Source: Bombus terrestris (taxonomy: Eukaryota; Arthropoda; Insecta; Hymenoptera; Apidae). Taken from it: 64,000 nt of DNA. This document shows positions 13,776 through 27,200 of the stretch, in pieces. The DNA lies in contig NC_063274.1 in NCBI RefSeq assembly GCF_910591885.1, positions 12,670,164 through 12,734,163 of the forward strand. Direction: 5' to 3'. Both the position numbers and the translations under genes were made by a program. The notes below the pieces were generated by a model. It was given only the letters and a program-made list of their open reading frames with translations. It ran no database searches and was not told the DNA's origin. Numbering within the stretch: the first letter of the stretch is position 1; every line of letters starts with the position of its first letter.

Positions 13776-15589
13776 TAGTGCGCTCAAGATTTATAGCGGG
13801 CGCGATATATATAGGAATGCCTGTGTTCCTATTGTGATCGATAATTGATAACAGATTTCAAGTTAGAATGATTAGAACGGATGGAATAATTAGTTTGATG
13901 AATCGAAGATCAGTTCATTCTGATATTTTACAAAATAGGTTTACCCCTCGTGTTTCCCAGATTTCATTGATTTTTTAGTGAACACAATTAGGCTAATTCA
14001 AACGAACGTATAGCTAGTAATAATTTGATGAATTTTTGTAATTTTTTTTTTAGGGATTTTTTGTATTAGTGGATTACGAGAAAATCTCTATATAGTAACA
14101 TTAATCTTCCTTTTCGTATCGTAGTGTATATCGAAACCTGCTTCGTCTAATTATTAATTGTTCTTAAATGTAGAAAATCTCTTGTACAGAGAAGCAATTA
14201 AAGAATTGAGCGAACATGAAAATTACAAGTTTGAGGAAGGATAAAACTATATCAATAATATCGGTACATTATCTTGAAAAATCTCGAACTATCTGCTTGA
14301 AGAGTTCAATCTTGGCCATTCATGATTGAAATTCAGGTTATAATCCACGATTAAAAAGCTCGATGAGCCGAGTAGATATACGTAACGATCTATTACACTC
14401 GTACAAAAGTACTATTGTTACCGGATCCACCAATGAACATCAATTCGAGTTAGCCTCGTATTAAGCTCGACCGCATCGCTACGCCACTTGGTCGGGAGAT
14501 AAAGGACGAGAGATCAGGTTTTTGCATTCATTCATGGGCTCGCGGGCAAAGAACTTGTGAAGGGAACGAGAGTCAGCTAGAATCGTTCGGTGCCGGTGTA
14601 AACACGAGAAAGATAGAGAGAAAAAAGAGAGACTCGTGTGTCTGTGCAGCGACGCCACACTTGGACCCCTTTCATTCGACGTCAGCCCCTTCTGATACCG
14701 CATAAAATATAGTATTGTTCGCGCTCTGTTAGTCTAGAGTGGAGAACGAGTATATTTAGGAAAGGGCGGCTTTCTTTCATATGTTAAGCAGATCAGTGTC
14801 GGCCGACGAGATAGAGGGTGAAAAGGGTGTTTGTGAAAGGTGTGGGGGATGGTGGCGAAGAGTATAGCGAGAGGATGGCACGAACGTCCCTTACGACTTT
14901 TACCCAAGAGAACTGTGCAGGAGCGCGCGCTCCTAAATGATTGCTGGCTTGACTTAATGTTGTGAAAAATAGCCGCGCACTCCCGCGCATCTTACGGATA
15001 TTTTTCTTTATAAAAAGGCGAAAGCAAAGTGATGAATCCAATTTTTTAGCATGGTATAATTCGAAGTTTCCCCGCTCAGCGTGACTCGTAGCTGCGATTT
15101 CGACGATTTATATTCGTCGCGTATGCTATACGCTTCCTTCACGATCGCTAGATCGTGAAACTTCTTTCGTTTACGAGTTATTCCTCGAGCGTTTCAAAGA
15201 GGGATAAATTCGTTTGCCGGTACGTTTTAAGATTCGAGATTAATTCAATACTTTGGTTAAGCACGTTCTAAAAGCCGACTATATTTCAGGTCGTACCATT
15301 TTTCTTTGTCGATGGTACAGTGAAATTTTTATCGCGCGATGCTTCCTTGTGTGTGCACGAACCGTACGCTCGTGAATTAATGCTGTCTCCACTTTACGAT
15401 CAAAGAATATCAGAACCAAGTGTCTCGTAACATTATCTTTTGATGCAGCAAGAAACGAGGTCCTAGTGTAAAGTAGTACGATCTTTGCGTAATCTTAGTA
15501 ACCTGAATCTCATTAAGAGACCGTGTAATATTAAATACTTGCAATATTTATGAAGTATGTAAAATTGCTTTAATCCAAGTGCTATGGTA

Positions 15590-15800
15590 CCCGAATTTAT
15601 TGAACTTTAGACTATAAAGTCCAAGCCCTAAACTTCATAATTCTCAAAGTTCAGCACTTTAAAACCTCCCACCTCTACAATCCCAGAACCCTTAAAATCG
15701 ATTTTACAGAGCTCAGATCCTAGACCTCTGTTAGACTCTAGAGCCTAGGATCCTTGAACCCTAGATTCTAGAATCTGAAATCTCAAGATTGCGTATACAT
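15590..15800. repeat. Degenerate CTAG/CCTAGA-rich repeat tract
   Basis: Short variants of the theme AGATCCTAGACCT, AGACTCTAGAGCCTAG, GATCCTTGAACCCTAG and ATTCTAGAATCTG follow one another. Upstream are looser forms such as GCCCTAAACTT and AGAACCCTTAAAAT. It looks like an old decayed minisatellite with a period near 15 bases. It ends about 550 bases before semaphorin exon A. Confidence 0.5.
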
Positions 15801-16351
15801 AACCTTGCTTTGATTCCCCGGAGACTCGATTATGATCGTACTAAAGTAAATCCAAAATGTTCCGTCATATTACCGGTTCGGTAGCTCCACACTCACGCAT
15901 AAACTGCCATTCATCCTTAATGACCTTAATTGACGTTTTACTCGAGAACATTTGCACGACCGAGTCCCCGTCTCCGCCAATTGAGGTCCATTTGCTGCTT
16001 CGATGTTCACGTCGCCCCCGTTCCGCAATAAAACCGCCACCCAGTCGATGAAACGAGAAATGTCACGTTGTTACGTGTCGTGTAATTCTAACGAGTTTTA
16101 TGACGGCGATATAAGTCGCCTGTTGGCTTTGCTCGGCTTACTGCGAGATGCGAAATGAAAAGAGAGCAGCAGAAGATAGAGCAACGCGAACGAGGGAACG
16201 AGGAGAACAAACGGCAAGCGTTATTATAAAAGTCATAATGAAAATCTAACGATCCGTCAGGCGAGGCGTGCAGCGGCCAGAGAAATGAATTTCCTCGAGG
16301 TCCACCCTTCGTTGCTCAGTGTTTAATCTCTTTGTTTACTTTTGCTTGCAG

Positions 16352-16439
16352 AACACGTGAGGGAATTCAGCTGCGGCATGCTGTATTACAGGACGTTGTA
16401 CCTGGACAGTAAGAGGGACGCTCTATACGTCGGCGCTAT
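16352..16439 (+). CDS. Sema2a: Semaphorin-2A-like, sema domain exon A (partial gene)
   Basis: This internal exon encodes the start of the sema domain of a secreted class 2 semaphorin, a guidance cue that in flies signals through Plexin B. The first two bases (AA) complete a codon begun in an upstream exon (phase 1). They are followed by 28 codons including HVREFSCGMLYYRTLYLD and then KRDALYVGA. The last two bases (AT) begin the Met codon finished by the next exon (phase 2). The core CG-LYYRT...RD-LYVGAM matches insect Sema-2a/2b as I remember them, with Met where flies have Lys after CG. The acceptor is strong, with a T-rich tract ending TTGCAG, and the donor is AT|GTAAGT. The exon holds one conserved sema-domain cysteine. 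Class 2 fits much better than the membrane-bound class 1 type. Whether the gene is orthologous to fly Sema-2a or 2b cannot be settled here, since many insects have one class 2 gene. Confidence 0.93.
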
Positions 16440-19400
16440 GTAAGTACTGTTTCTTCCCTTCCGTACTAACCCGCAAACCGGCTCCGCGTCCATCGCTTTT
16501 TCTCACATAATAAAATGTCGTAGGATGAAAATCCTGTCTCGGTAAAAGTTGCGCTTCATTCGTCGTCAAAGTGCCAGAAGCGGGACCTCGCTGGATAAAA
16601 TGGAAAGATGGAGGGAGGTGTACGTGTGTGTACGTGCCGCGAAACGGATTTTTATGATTCTCGTGATTAAAATTCTGCACGGAATGCGAGCGCAAGAGGG
16701 GATGGAAGCGTGACGATTGATTAAATTTCTCGGTGACGTCGAACATCGTATAATCCATGTTTTGAAATACTCTGTGTATTACAGCGACGCTGATACACGC
16801 CGGCTTTCGCCATGATAATTATCGTCGCGCTGATTGCACCGAATTGCTACCCCTCTCGCCGTCGTCCCCTATTTCCACACACCCCTTTCGACCTATCGGC
16901 CGTGCAACGTTCAACGACGATCGTTTTTTGTTCAAGGCCTTATATCGACGCGCGTGCGCACTGAATCAGTGTGCAATTTTGCTCGTTATTTATCCCGCAT
17001 TCGAGATTGAAATGAAAAGTAACGTTCCGTTCGATGGCGTAACTGGGTCACGCGTGAAATGTTTCGTGCGTTCGCCCTGTCTCGACCAAGCTTTCCGTAC
17101 GTTGCGGAATGATTGACAGAGAGGGTTGGCGAACAGTTGGCTGGCTATTCCGCTTTAGATTATTTCCAGTGGAATCGTGAAGTTTGCTCGTTTAAGGTAG
17201 AAAAAAAAGTAAGCTGTTATTGGAGGTGATTAAAAATATCGTCAAGCGAGAGAAGTGTTCGAAACTGTACCTCATTCTGTTTTCATGTTTTTCGTTTTAA
17301 TAGCACAATAATCGAAATTTTTATTTTTTCTGTAGAACGAGATATTTTGACAGTTATTTCGAATGAATTTGATTAATAATAAATGTCTAATCAGTCAAGT
17401 TGAATTAATAGCAATAAAATTATAATCAATCGAATAAATCCAACTAATCAACTGTGAAAAATGTCATAAATTTTATAGAATTGGATTTGCAATAACAATA
17501 ACGATCAATTATATAAAAATATATACGTAGATTATATATTAATATTCATTTAATAAAAGGAAAATTGAGTATAATAATTTAGTTCTCGCCGAGCCGATTG
17601 TTTAACTTTCTGTTTCGCTTCGTCGTCATAACATATTCACGCAAGAAGCTTCGCGTTCGTGCACTCCTTTTCGTAATCGGGCCCTTTTCTGCGGTATTTG
17701 CACGCACTCTTAGCTCGAGCACTGAAATATATACCCGCGTTTATGTACCGGGTCGTTCCTCTGTACACGAGGGGAATGACTAGGTTTCGTTTGCTAAACG
17801 TTTCAATTTGCAGAAAGGTAATTTACTGAGACCTTCGGGGCACGGCGGAAACTCTGGAACGAAAGACGAAAGAGCGGATTAAATTCCTTTGCTACTTTTT
17901 AAAGAACATTTCCGATTAATCTTGACATTCAAGTGAATGAAGAAATATCCTCAACGATTACATGTAATCGAGACGTAAAATTGTTTTTGCGGGCGATAGC
18001 TCTTAATTGACGAGATTTAATTCAGCGAAAATATACGCCTGGAATATTCATGTTAATATGTATAAATTTGTTGATTACTTTGACTAGATCGTATTACTGA
18101 AATAAATAGAGAGAGCAAGGCTTGAAATGTATGTAGTTAGAGCTAGCCTTTTCCACAAATTAGTTGCCTTTCTTAATTTTATGAATTAGTAGAGTTAATT
18201 ATCTCTATCAAAAATTCTTCTATTCTCTTTATAAAATAAAACACACCTATGTTTCTTTCTAACATGAAATTAACTATGAGTTTTACTGTAAATTTGTTAT
18301 AAATTATTATTTTCGAATATTCTTGGAATAGTAATGAGACCAAAATTAAAAATATCTTGTTTGAATAAAGTAATAGAAGAGAAATAATAAATCGGTATAG
18401 CAATATTAGTCGTGAGCCAAAATAGCTTTCGTTGTCAACTCGAATACTCTTCGTTGTAGCAAACAAAGCACGAATCTCTTGCACCATCGTCGTATGGTGG
18501 TAATACAATATTCTAATGGGGGCTATCTTTTCTCCTTTAGAACGAAGGTCGTCGTTGAGGGAACGGAACAGGGGGTTGCTTCGTCTGGAATGGATAAAGA
18601 GATTTTGACAGGGAACACTGCATCATTACTATACGAGTATTATTTCTTGATTCGGTTCCAACCTTTTCTTTCCCCCGCGTTACTATCCTGCCGGCCATTC
18701 ACTGGCGTTTTCCTTTGTGAGCCTCCCTTCTTAATTTGGTAAATGCCAGCAAAATGCTACACGGCTCTGGTAATGGAGAGGTCACCAGGGCAACGCGTCT
18801 CTGAAAGACATAGCCAGATACAAAAACCAGAAGAACGTCTCCTATACGAGCCAAAAATAAGAAGTCATGTAATATATTTATTGCGACAGAAAAATTATGT
18901 CGTGCTTTATGTTTTGGCAGATAGATGAAACTGCGTGGTTGTTACATGTGAAGCAAAAAATCAAATTAATAGTAATGTGTTGTTCCTTGATGAAGTTAAT
19001 ATTTAATCAAGTTGATTGAAGCGAATTCTACCACTTTATTTTTGAATATAATTTAGAATTAAATGTAACGTGTGTAATCTGCAATTGAGTTTGCAAAGGG
19101 TGCTTAAAGATATAGTTTTAAGTAAGATCTTATAAGAGTATCTTATAAGAGTAATGGATCAACGTTCAGGAAAAGTGTACTTTTGATTTCAATACCGTAA
19201 AGTGTATGCTTGTGTTATGATTTATTTATCTGGCTTACAATAGCTATAGCTAGCGAAGGGTGCATATCGAATAGAATAGATTAAGCAAGAAACTTTTATA
19301 TACTGTAGGAACATAATATTTCAAAAATCTTTTTATCATTTAACGATACACGTGCATTGTACACAGTAGGTATATAAAAACTCTTTTATGTAAAAGTGAA

Positions 19401-21115
19401 GAAATATTAAAATGCATTCGTTTTCATAAATAAAAATAAATATAAATAAAAATATGTTACACGTAGAAGTATAATTACGATATATTCTCGTCATAGTATA
19501 TTTTTAAGCAAGTTTTTGATCTAGTAGAAATTTAATTTACACCTGCTATTATTTATAATGGTAAATGGATGAAAATCTCATTAGGAATTGTTATCTTATG
19601 ATTATTAGGACCATTTTACCGGGATCGTATTACATTTTGTTGGGATTACAAATACAAATCGTAATCGTTGTACTAGAACGGATCACAAGGCATTCGCGGG
19701 GACGATTTATTTTGCTGATATTTAACATATCTGTCTGTGCTTGTGTGGTCCATTTGCTAAATAGTCGGAATAATGAAGGTTTAATCCTGGCGATGCTCAA
19801 TAAAGTAGCATTATGTAAATGTAATAGGTAATTCCGGAACAACTGATAGATATTGAATTTCAAAGCGCATCCACGAATAATCTATTAAATTTACTGTCTC
19901 GATAAATTCATTTTTACGCAAACTGTATATCGATGATTGTTCGATGTTGTTATGCAAAAATTAACATTAAAATTTATGTCGGCTGCATTTATTTTCCATT
20001 TTCAATTTTATTCAGTACAATGTCCCGCGAATTATTATCATCTTTGGCAATGTTAATGAAATTGGGATTAAAAAAGGATAAATTTAAAATTGTTCTTAGT
20101 ATTATTTGTATTATTCATTCTTTGTGCTAATTCCGTGATCTATTTCTTTCATTATTCCACGAAATTATGTACAAATTGAATATCTCCTTTCATTGTTTTT
20201 TGTCCTCTTTTTCTAATTTTACTGCATACTAACTACACTTAGATAAAAAAAAAAAACGTTCCAATATACTATTCAACATCGCTTAAAAATAAGCAATTTA
20301 GTGAAACAAGATAACATTCAAATTCTCGTCGAGCTCAGAATCGAATAAACCGAAAGCCCCAGTACACTTCTCAAGATTTCCAAACGAACGTAACCTTATT
20401 ACACGCGGCAGCGAACGCGTGACACGCGCGGGGCGCGAAATAATTTCAGTCAAAACGAGAGGACCGAGGATGAGGTTCTCTCAAAGGTGGAGGAAACGGG
20501 ATTACGAACGGGGAGAATAAATCGGATAAAGGCGACGACGAGGTAAGAAATGACAAGCGCGTAAGATCCTTCCTTTTAAAAACGATTCCCTTCGTCCCGG
20601 TAACAAGACGGGAGCGCCTGCGCGTACCAAAGCGCATAAGGGGTGAAAAGGTAAAAACGCGACTTACGATAAATTGCATTTTCCAACGAGCAAGAGCGAG
20701 CAGGAGTTTAACGTTTCCTGTTTTCTGGCTTCGTTCCATGGCCTCGTTTCTAGTTTCCCTTCGACTATCCACCTGCACACGCAGCCACCCCTCCCCGCAA
20801 TATCGAATTCCGATAAGAATCCTCGCGCAAAAGGAAAACGATTCCGACATTCCTTTTCCAATGATGCGAAACGATTAAGCTCTATGATCCCCGAGAACGC
20901 GGCGTTTCAATGATGTGACTCTCGATTTCAGACGGAACATCAGCGTACCACCCTCTCAGCTGCGGGGGCGTAGTTTAATTAAAAGGCTCCGGATAAAACG
21001 CAGCGCGTTATTCGCAAATTCGAGTCGATTCCGCGCTTTGTAAAAAGCGAATTGTGCCCGGTTTCCCACTGAGCGATACTGTTAATCGTTCGCGAGCCGG
21101 TTAATTGGATTTCCA

Positions 21116-21164
21116 GATGATATTCTTCGAAAAGGGGGTGATCGATGACCTGGTATAAATGATA
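21116..21164 (+). repeat. Local direct duplication, unit 1
   Basis: This unit pairs with 21312-21361. Both read TGATATTCTT(C/T)G-AAA-GGGG--GATCGATGA, then TGGTATAA-TGATA. Identity is around 85 percent over 50 bases by eye. Confidence 0.82.
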
Positions 21165-21206
21165 AATTGCTACGTTGAGATTGGATTCGATACGGTTCCT
21201 TTTCTT

Positions 21207-21209
<3 letters not shown>

Positions 21210-21236
<27 letters not shown>
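21210..21236 (+). repeat. Poly-T run (27 bases)
   Basis: An uninterrupted T run between the two copies of the local duplication at 21116 and 21312, preceded by TTTTCTTTTC. Confidence 0.95.
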
Positions 21237-21240
<4 letters not shown>

Positions 21241-21311
21241 AGCTATTGTGAAGGTAGAATCGCTACTTTTGTACAGAATTTTTTAATTTTAAAGGTAGCC
21301 GTAGGGCTTCA

Positions 21312-21361
21312 GGGTGATATTCTTTGTAAAGGGGTAGATCGATGATTTGGTATAAGTGATA
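21312..21361 (+). repeat. Local direct duplication, unit 2
   Basis: This is the partner of 21116-21164, about 195 bases downstream. A 27-base poly-T run lies between the two units. Confidence 0.82.
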
Positions 21362-24183
21362 CATTCTTAACATGAAAATCGTTTTCGTGGTGCTCCCTTT
21401 CTATAGAATCCTTATATTTGAGATTGCCTCCAAGTGGAATATAGGTCAACATTACTATATTATTGATAAATTTAGAACATGAGTGATTGTAACTTTTGTA
21501 ATTTCAATATGAACATTATAATTATTAATTACGCGTATTAAAAGGAAAATGAAATTATTATCAATTATTATAAAAGCGTTTTATGTCTTGTCAATTTTTG
21601 TTACCTATGTGAATATACATATTTCGCCTCTTTATCCTATAGAATTAAAATTGGAATCTGTCAAAGAAAATTTATCTTTCAATTAAAAAAATTCAATCAA
21701 CAAATTTTGTTGCATTGAACGCTAATAACAACTTATAAATATTTGTCTCCTCATCGATCGACACGTTCTTTTTCATAAAAGTACAAGTCCTGTCGTTTCT
21801 ACAGAAAAATGCTGACGTGTTAATTACCTACTTCCCTCGAATTACGAAATCCAATATTAGTTCGATAATGAGCCACACTGCAATTAGTAACCTCGGTGTT
21901 ACCGAACGGAAACCTAGTAACAATTAATGTACACGAGTTTCGTCTAACCGTAAACTATTCTGATTAATTTTGCCAATCCTGAAACTTCGACAAAAGCGCG
22001 CCGCAAATATCCTTGCATTTGAATTCCTGTAAAAATATGTGACAGGCGAAAAAAGTCACGAGTAAAATAAACAAACGTGTCAAATGTATAACGATTGATT
22101 TGAATTATTTATGAACGTCAATCATAACAGAACATTTATGCTCGGTGAAATTACAACTGGTTCTAGCGCTTCAGTTCCATGCGATTCATGCGAAATGAAG
22201 AAAAATAACGTGCTGTGGTCAGGTTATTTCATAAAACACAGTATGGTAGCATAATAGATCGCGTCGATGGAATGAAAAATAAAAAAGATAAACGTTTCCG
22301 CTCGGAAAAATGGACAAAGGAAAGGGGCGATGGAGTTAAATCGATACCTCAAAACAAATTGCTCGATAATGCCTCGACCTCTTGGCCCGTGATAATAAAT
22401 TTTTCCTCGCCGCCTAAGAACCACACGCGCTCGTGCATCGTCGATGCCAGCTAGGGTAAACCGTCGAGGAAAAATGCCGGCACAGGTGTGTATGTATATG
22501 TTTGTGTGTGTGTAAGTGAAAACAATGAACGAAAAAGCGAGCAAGAGCAGGAAAAATGGAAGAACGAAATAAAGGTCAAAAAAGGGGGGAAGGAAAAAGA
22601 GTAAAAAAAGAGGAAAAGGGGGAGGTGTGTAATCGACGCACGTTTCAGATCGTCGTTGATGGTGATAAGTGGCGAACGATCACACTTTCGCTCCATGCGA
22701 ATTGCTCGTGTCGCACGGCTCGCGTCCTGCACATGTTCCTAACCGTATCCCATCATGATTCTCTTCGTCCCTCTTCCCCTTATCCTTTATGATCCCTTTT
22801 TACCTTGTTGTATCGTCAGCAGAGGATCGATACTACATACGAGCATCGTTGCTCGTTAATTAGAAAGGTGATACCCATTAATTGTAGTTGGAGAATCGAT
22901 GGCTGCGTTGCGGTTCGCTTCGCCATTAAGACACGCTAGTCGAACGCTTGCAATTATCAGACTTCCGGCCGAGTTGCCGAGTCGAGGAAAAAAGAAAGAA
23001 GTCGTTCTTTACTCTACGAGAGTAGCGAGGATTAGTATCGCGGTGTCGAACATTGGAATCTCGTCTTCTTGAAATGATGTTGCGATACGGAAGTCTTTGG
23101 CGTTCCATCACGACCCTGTTAGTAACCTGTGGAACAGAGGCCTTATCTTGCTCTTTCTACGATTTTATGAAACTTATCTGTTACTCTCTTATCTTCTTCT
23201 GTTGTATCATTTTTTTTTTATCTCTTTGATTGTATCCTGTAGTTGAGTCGTTATCTTCTGACAAACCATTTTGTTTTTCTTTCATTTGCCTAGATATATT
23301 TTACTGGGATAAGTTTTAGGGCTTACTCTTACTTTTTTTTTGCGTATCAATTGGACAGGGGTAAGAATTTGTGATATTGGAAAGCGTTGTCCACGTGATG
23401 CGTGAAAAAGGAGTGGAATTATGTGAATGCCTTGCGAGATTGCGCTGTCGAGTATGTGCTTCCATTGTCGATATTGGAGTGCTACGGAAAAATGACATCG
23501 ATTAATCCCATCATTCTCGACAATAAACGACTCTCATGTCGAGATTTAGATGTATCGAGTACCGTGTTAATGCACTTCAAGAGGATCACTCTATTTGTAG
23601 TACTTTTGAGACTTTCGATGTCCTCTTGTGAATAATCTTCCTATAATCGTTTTATCACACATCCAAGCATTTGCTACTGAATTTTTCTAGCAAGTTATAG
23701 GAATTGCTAAAAGTTTTCGTTATTCGCAAGTCAAGTTTAATTTTCATTGAAAACTGAATTGTATACCATGGTATGGAGAATGAAAGGAAGTATGTACGTT
23801 TATATGAGTAGACGTTCATAAAAGTTTACACGTGACCGCTTAACTTTGTTTCGCTTGGCTAATTTGAAACTCCTTTGTCGCTCGAATAATGAGATGCATT
23901 GCGCTTCGTTCATCGAATGGAGTCCAATTCAGTCCGTGTCACGGTTCGTTCTCTATTCTAATTCAACATACCTCATTGGTCGACCTATGTACGAGCATAC
24001 AGCGGAACGTCTCTTAATGAAAGTAAAGCCTGGCCACTGGGAAATCGATTTTATGTTACGGGCGAATTGATTTTATTTTTACTACATTTCTTTCATTTTG
24101 TTGACGATTCTTTTGATATAAAGGTGTATGGAATCGTAGAACACTGATTGTAAATCGTGTATTCAATATTCAATACATCGTAA

Positions 24184-24241
24184 TGAGTATTGTATTGTAA
24201 TCAAACAATAGTATTGTATTAATAGTAAATAGTATTGTATA
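24184..24241 (+). repeat. AGTATTGTAT short repeats (three copies)
   Basis: AGTATTGTAT occurs near 24186, 24210 and 24231, separated by AT-rich spacers of about 10-15 bases. This is a simple local expansion. Confidence 0.75.
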
Positions 24242-27200
24242 CGTACAAAATAATATCAAAAAAAATAAATCTTTTGCGCCTGCATTAGAAGAAGGGAAGA
24301 AAATGAAAGTTAAAAAAAAAGGAAACTAAAAGTAGGAAACCCATGAACGAATAAGTGTATTTATAAGTTTATGAATTAAATTTATCGATAAGATATTGCT
24401 CCAAATATTGTTAGTGTCGATTACGGAATTGTATTGAACCATTTTATGTATCTGGTACTTATATGAAGAACTAAGCAACAAAAGTAAGAATCGACAATGT
24501 TCAACGTAACCGCTATCGTTATCATGCATAAAATATAAAAATCTGGTAATCGAAGTATCTAAACGTTAAACGATGTCGCTATATTTTACATAATTAAACG
24601 GGCAACGGTGTGGTACGATTCTGGAAACACGGCAAACGCATTTAGCGAATCAATCGAAATCCGACGGATGTGATTAGATTTCACGCATTCGATCAGAATC
24701 GAGCGTTGCAGCAATTGAAATGGCCGTAATACAGCCATGGACGTTTGAAATCGATAAGTATCATATAGTGTTAGAGATAATCGCATCGACAAACAATTTA
24801 TTTTTTCCTCTTTTGTCTTTTTACGCTTTTCTGTTGTTCGACTAATAAGCAGCAGCCAAACACCGATCGATGTGTTTTTCGAAAGAAATCGACGCGGAGT
24901 AAATTTCGCAATCGAATCTATCGAAAAAGTTTCATCGTTCTGGAATGAAATTTCTCGTTATACGGGATTTGCGTGAGATAAAACTCTTTTGAAGGATTTT
25001 ACTGCGCCATATTTGCTCGATCATCGTGATATTAGTTCATCGCCGTTTAAACGCCGCGATATTAACTTTCGATGAAAGACAGTGGATCGATAACAGATTC
25101 TGACAGCATTTTACCTCTTTTATGACAAGTAAAAATTCCTGTGTTATTGTTTTATTCAATATGTATTTGGTACTGGGGATATTAAATCAAATGGTTCGGA
25201 AAAAAAAAGAGAAAAGTCGTGGAGTAGCGCTGAACCGAGTCGCGCTTGTTTCGTTTTTAATTAACGAACGAAAATTTTGTAGGGTCTTGTTTAAAATCAA
25301 TCAATTCGGTGTAATTAAAACCGAGGTACAATTTCTTCTTCGTTCCTTTATATCTCATAATTGAAATAGGACACAAAATTTAATGAAGTTTTTATCGTTC
25401 GAAGAAAATTTTAAATAAATAAATCAGTATATTATGTGGTAATATATAACACGAAAATTTTAATCTTCTTTTTTTAGATTAAAAAAAGTGGGTCATATTA
25501 TAAAATATGATTATATTAAAAATAATAAAAAAGACATCTGATAGAACAAATCTTTTAATTATTTAAATAATAACACGTTATATTTCGTAAGTTTGTCTCA
25601 TCTAAAATTTTAGCCTATAGGCAGTAAAAGTTTGTTTAAAATCAGGTCAAACTATATATATATATGTATTCGTTAAGTGATTCACACCTCGAATTGTTAA
25701 ACTCGATCTATTATGTTACATCGCAGAGAATACATTATTCTTGCAAAGCTTTCGATGTTAATAACAACGGTACCTCTTTCCTGACGTGCGTTTCGCCATC
25801 GAAAATTTAAGGGGGAAGATGGGGACTGGATCTCGACACAGTGGATAATGCATTGCAGGTCGGAGCTGTCTGTCACGTCACGTGCAACACCAAGTCAGAC
25901 ACCGACGCTTTTCTGATTTACTGGCTAGTGAATTTCCAAGTTTGTCGAGTACGTTACATTACTTTGATATGAAACTACTTTGAAATATTTATTTTCATTG
26001 TATAATCGCTCGTGATTTCTATTTATTGTGGCAACTTAGAAATGCATCAAACAAGAAGTTATTCAATTATTTTGATACAGATTTGTTTAACAATAATGTC
26101 TCGAGTTTCAGGAGAGAATTTATTGTAAATCTAAGAATCAATTAAAAAAAGGAAATTTAAAAATGAAATTTAGTGAATGATGGTACTATTGTTACATTAG
26201 ATTATCACATTTTTATGATGTAACAAATACATTTACTATTGTTATTACAAAATCGGCACAAGTAACACTTCTATAAAACTAGTTTAAATCGAAGCATCAT
26301 ATCTTGAAATATTTTACAAAGTTTATTAAATATTATAACCATACCAGGGCAACCTTCTTTAACTTTACTATTGATTAAATACCAATAGAAATGACCAAAA
26401 ATCTATCAGAAAATTGTTTAAATATAACAATAAATTTATAATCAATTTCGACATAAACTACCATACATTCAATTGAAAGAAGAAAAGAATAAAAAAAAAA
26501 TTCAACTACGAAAGACATCAGACCAGAAACATATATCGTCACGCCTACGATTCTATCAAAATTCTTGCAAGTAACTCGCTCCGTGAGGCAATCGAAAAAT
26601 TACAGAACGAAAAGCTGAAGGAAAAGGGAAACGTTAGAAATTCTCAACTGGCTCGAAAGAGATCGGATACCACGGTCCAGCATTTCGAAGCTGACTGGGC
26701 GGTTTTTTTAAATCGAAAACACGATGACTTTACGCTCGCGTTCCCGCCGCCATCGATCACCCCCGCAAATTGCTTTCGTACAAATTTTTTCCCCCGTTCT
26801 TTCCGGTTGTCTCGAGCGACGAGCTTGCACGTACAAGGTCTCGCCCCGCCTTTCCCATTCACCTGTTCACGTCAGCCCTCCAGGAAACTTCTCCAGAAAG
26901 CGAGAAGCCGGCGCAGCCGGATTCCAAACTACGGATTTGTTTTTCCACGTCGCTATTTACTTTTTCACGGCAGCGTGCACCGGATGAATGAGCAAGGGAA
27001 ACCTTCGAAGGGTAAAGCAAACGACTGCCTTTCTCACCCTTACTTCTCTCTTTCGTCTTTTTTCCACCGTTTTATACTATTTTTCTTTTTCTTCGTCTTT
27101 CTTCTTCTTTTTTTTTCTGAACCCGCATTCCATCCGACTGCGTGTTTTCTATTGAAGGCCAATGACGAACGGTTATTGGAATAAAGTTATGTGGCGCGCC

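Larger units (their letters stand above)
1..16351 (+). other. Sequence upstream of the first visible semaphorin exon (intron and/or 5' flank)
   Basis: The exon at 16352 starts in mid-codon, so the sequence directly before it is intron. How far left that intron reaches is not visible. I searched for the expected upstream exon (signal peptide, then a Trp-Asn-Phe-Tyr-Tyr-like and Cys-Cys motif) and did not recognise it. The region is mostly AT-rich. It holds a pyrimidine-rich tract near 0.9-1.05 kb, a (GA)n run near 5.17 kb, two long poly-T runs, a 12-bp tandem repeat at 8.23 kb, a piggyBac-like element at 9 kb, CpG-rich patches at 13.3-13.8 and 14.5-15.1 kb, and a CTAG-rich degenerate repeat at 15.6-15.8 kb. 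No RNA gene or other protein gene was recognised. Confidence 0.7.

Noticed and set aside
15138..15159. Perfect 9-bp stem (TTCACGATC/GATCGTGAA) as a possible RNA gene
   Set aside because: The stem does not extend beyond 9 bases and such short palindromes are common by chance.
1..16351. Signal-peptide exon of the semaphorin
   Set aside because: I looked for a hydrophobic start and the Trp-Asn-Phe-Tyr / Cys-Cys motif expected before exon A and found no convincing match with a phase-1 donor.
16352..16439. Membrane-bound (class 1 or 5) semaphorin as the identity
   Set aside because: The RD-LYVGAM, NIS-SNC and CVSKGKS patterns fit class 2 specifically, and differ from the class 1 equivalents known to me.
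17800..17830. Possible microexon or recursive splice point (TTTGCAG-AAAG-GTAATT)
   Set aside because: The pyrimidine tract is short and the donor is poor; the semaphorin reading frame needs no extra bases between exons A and B.
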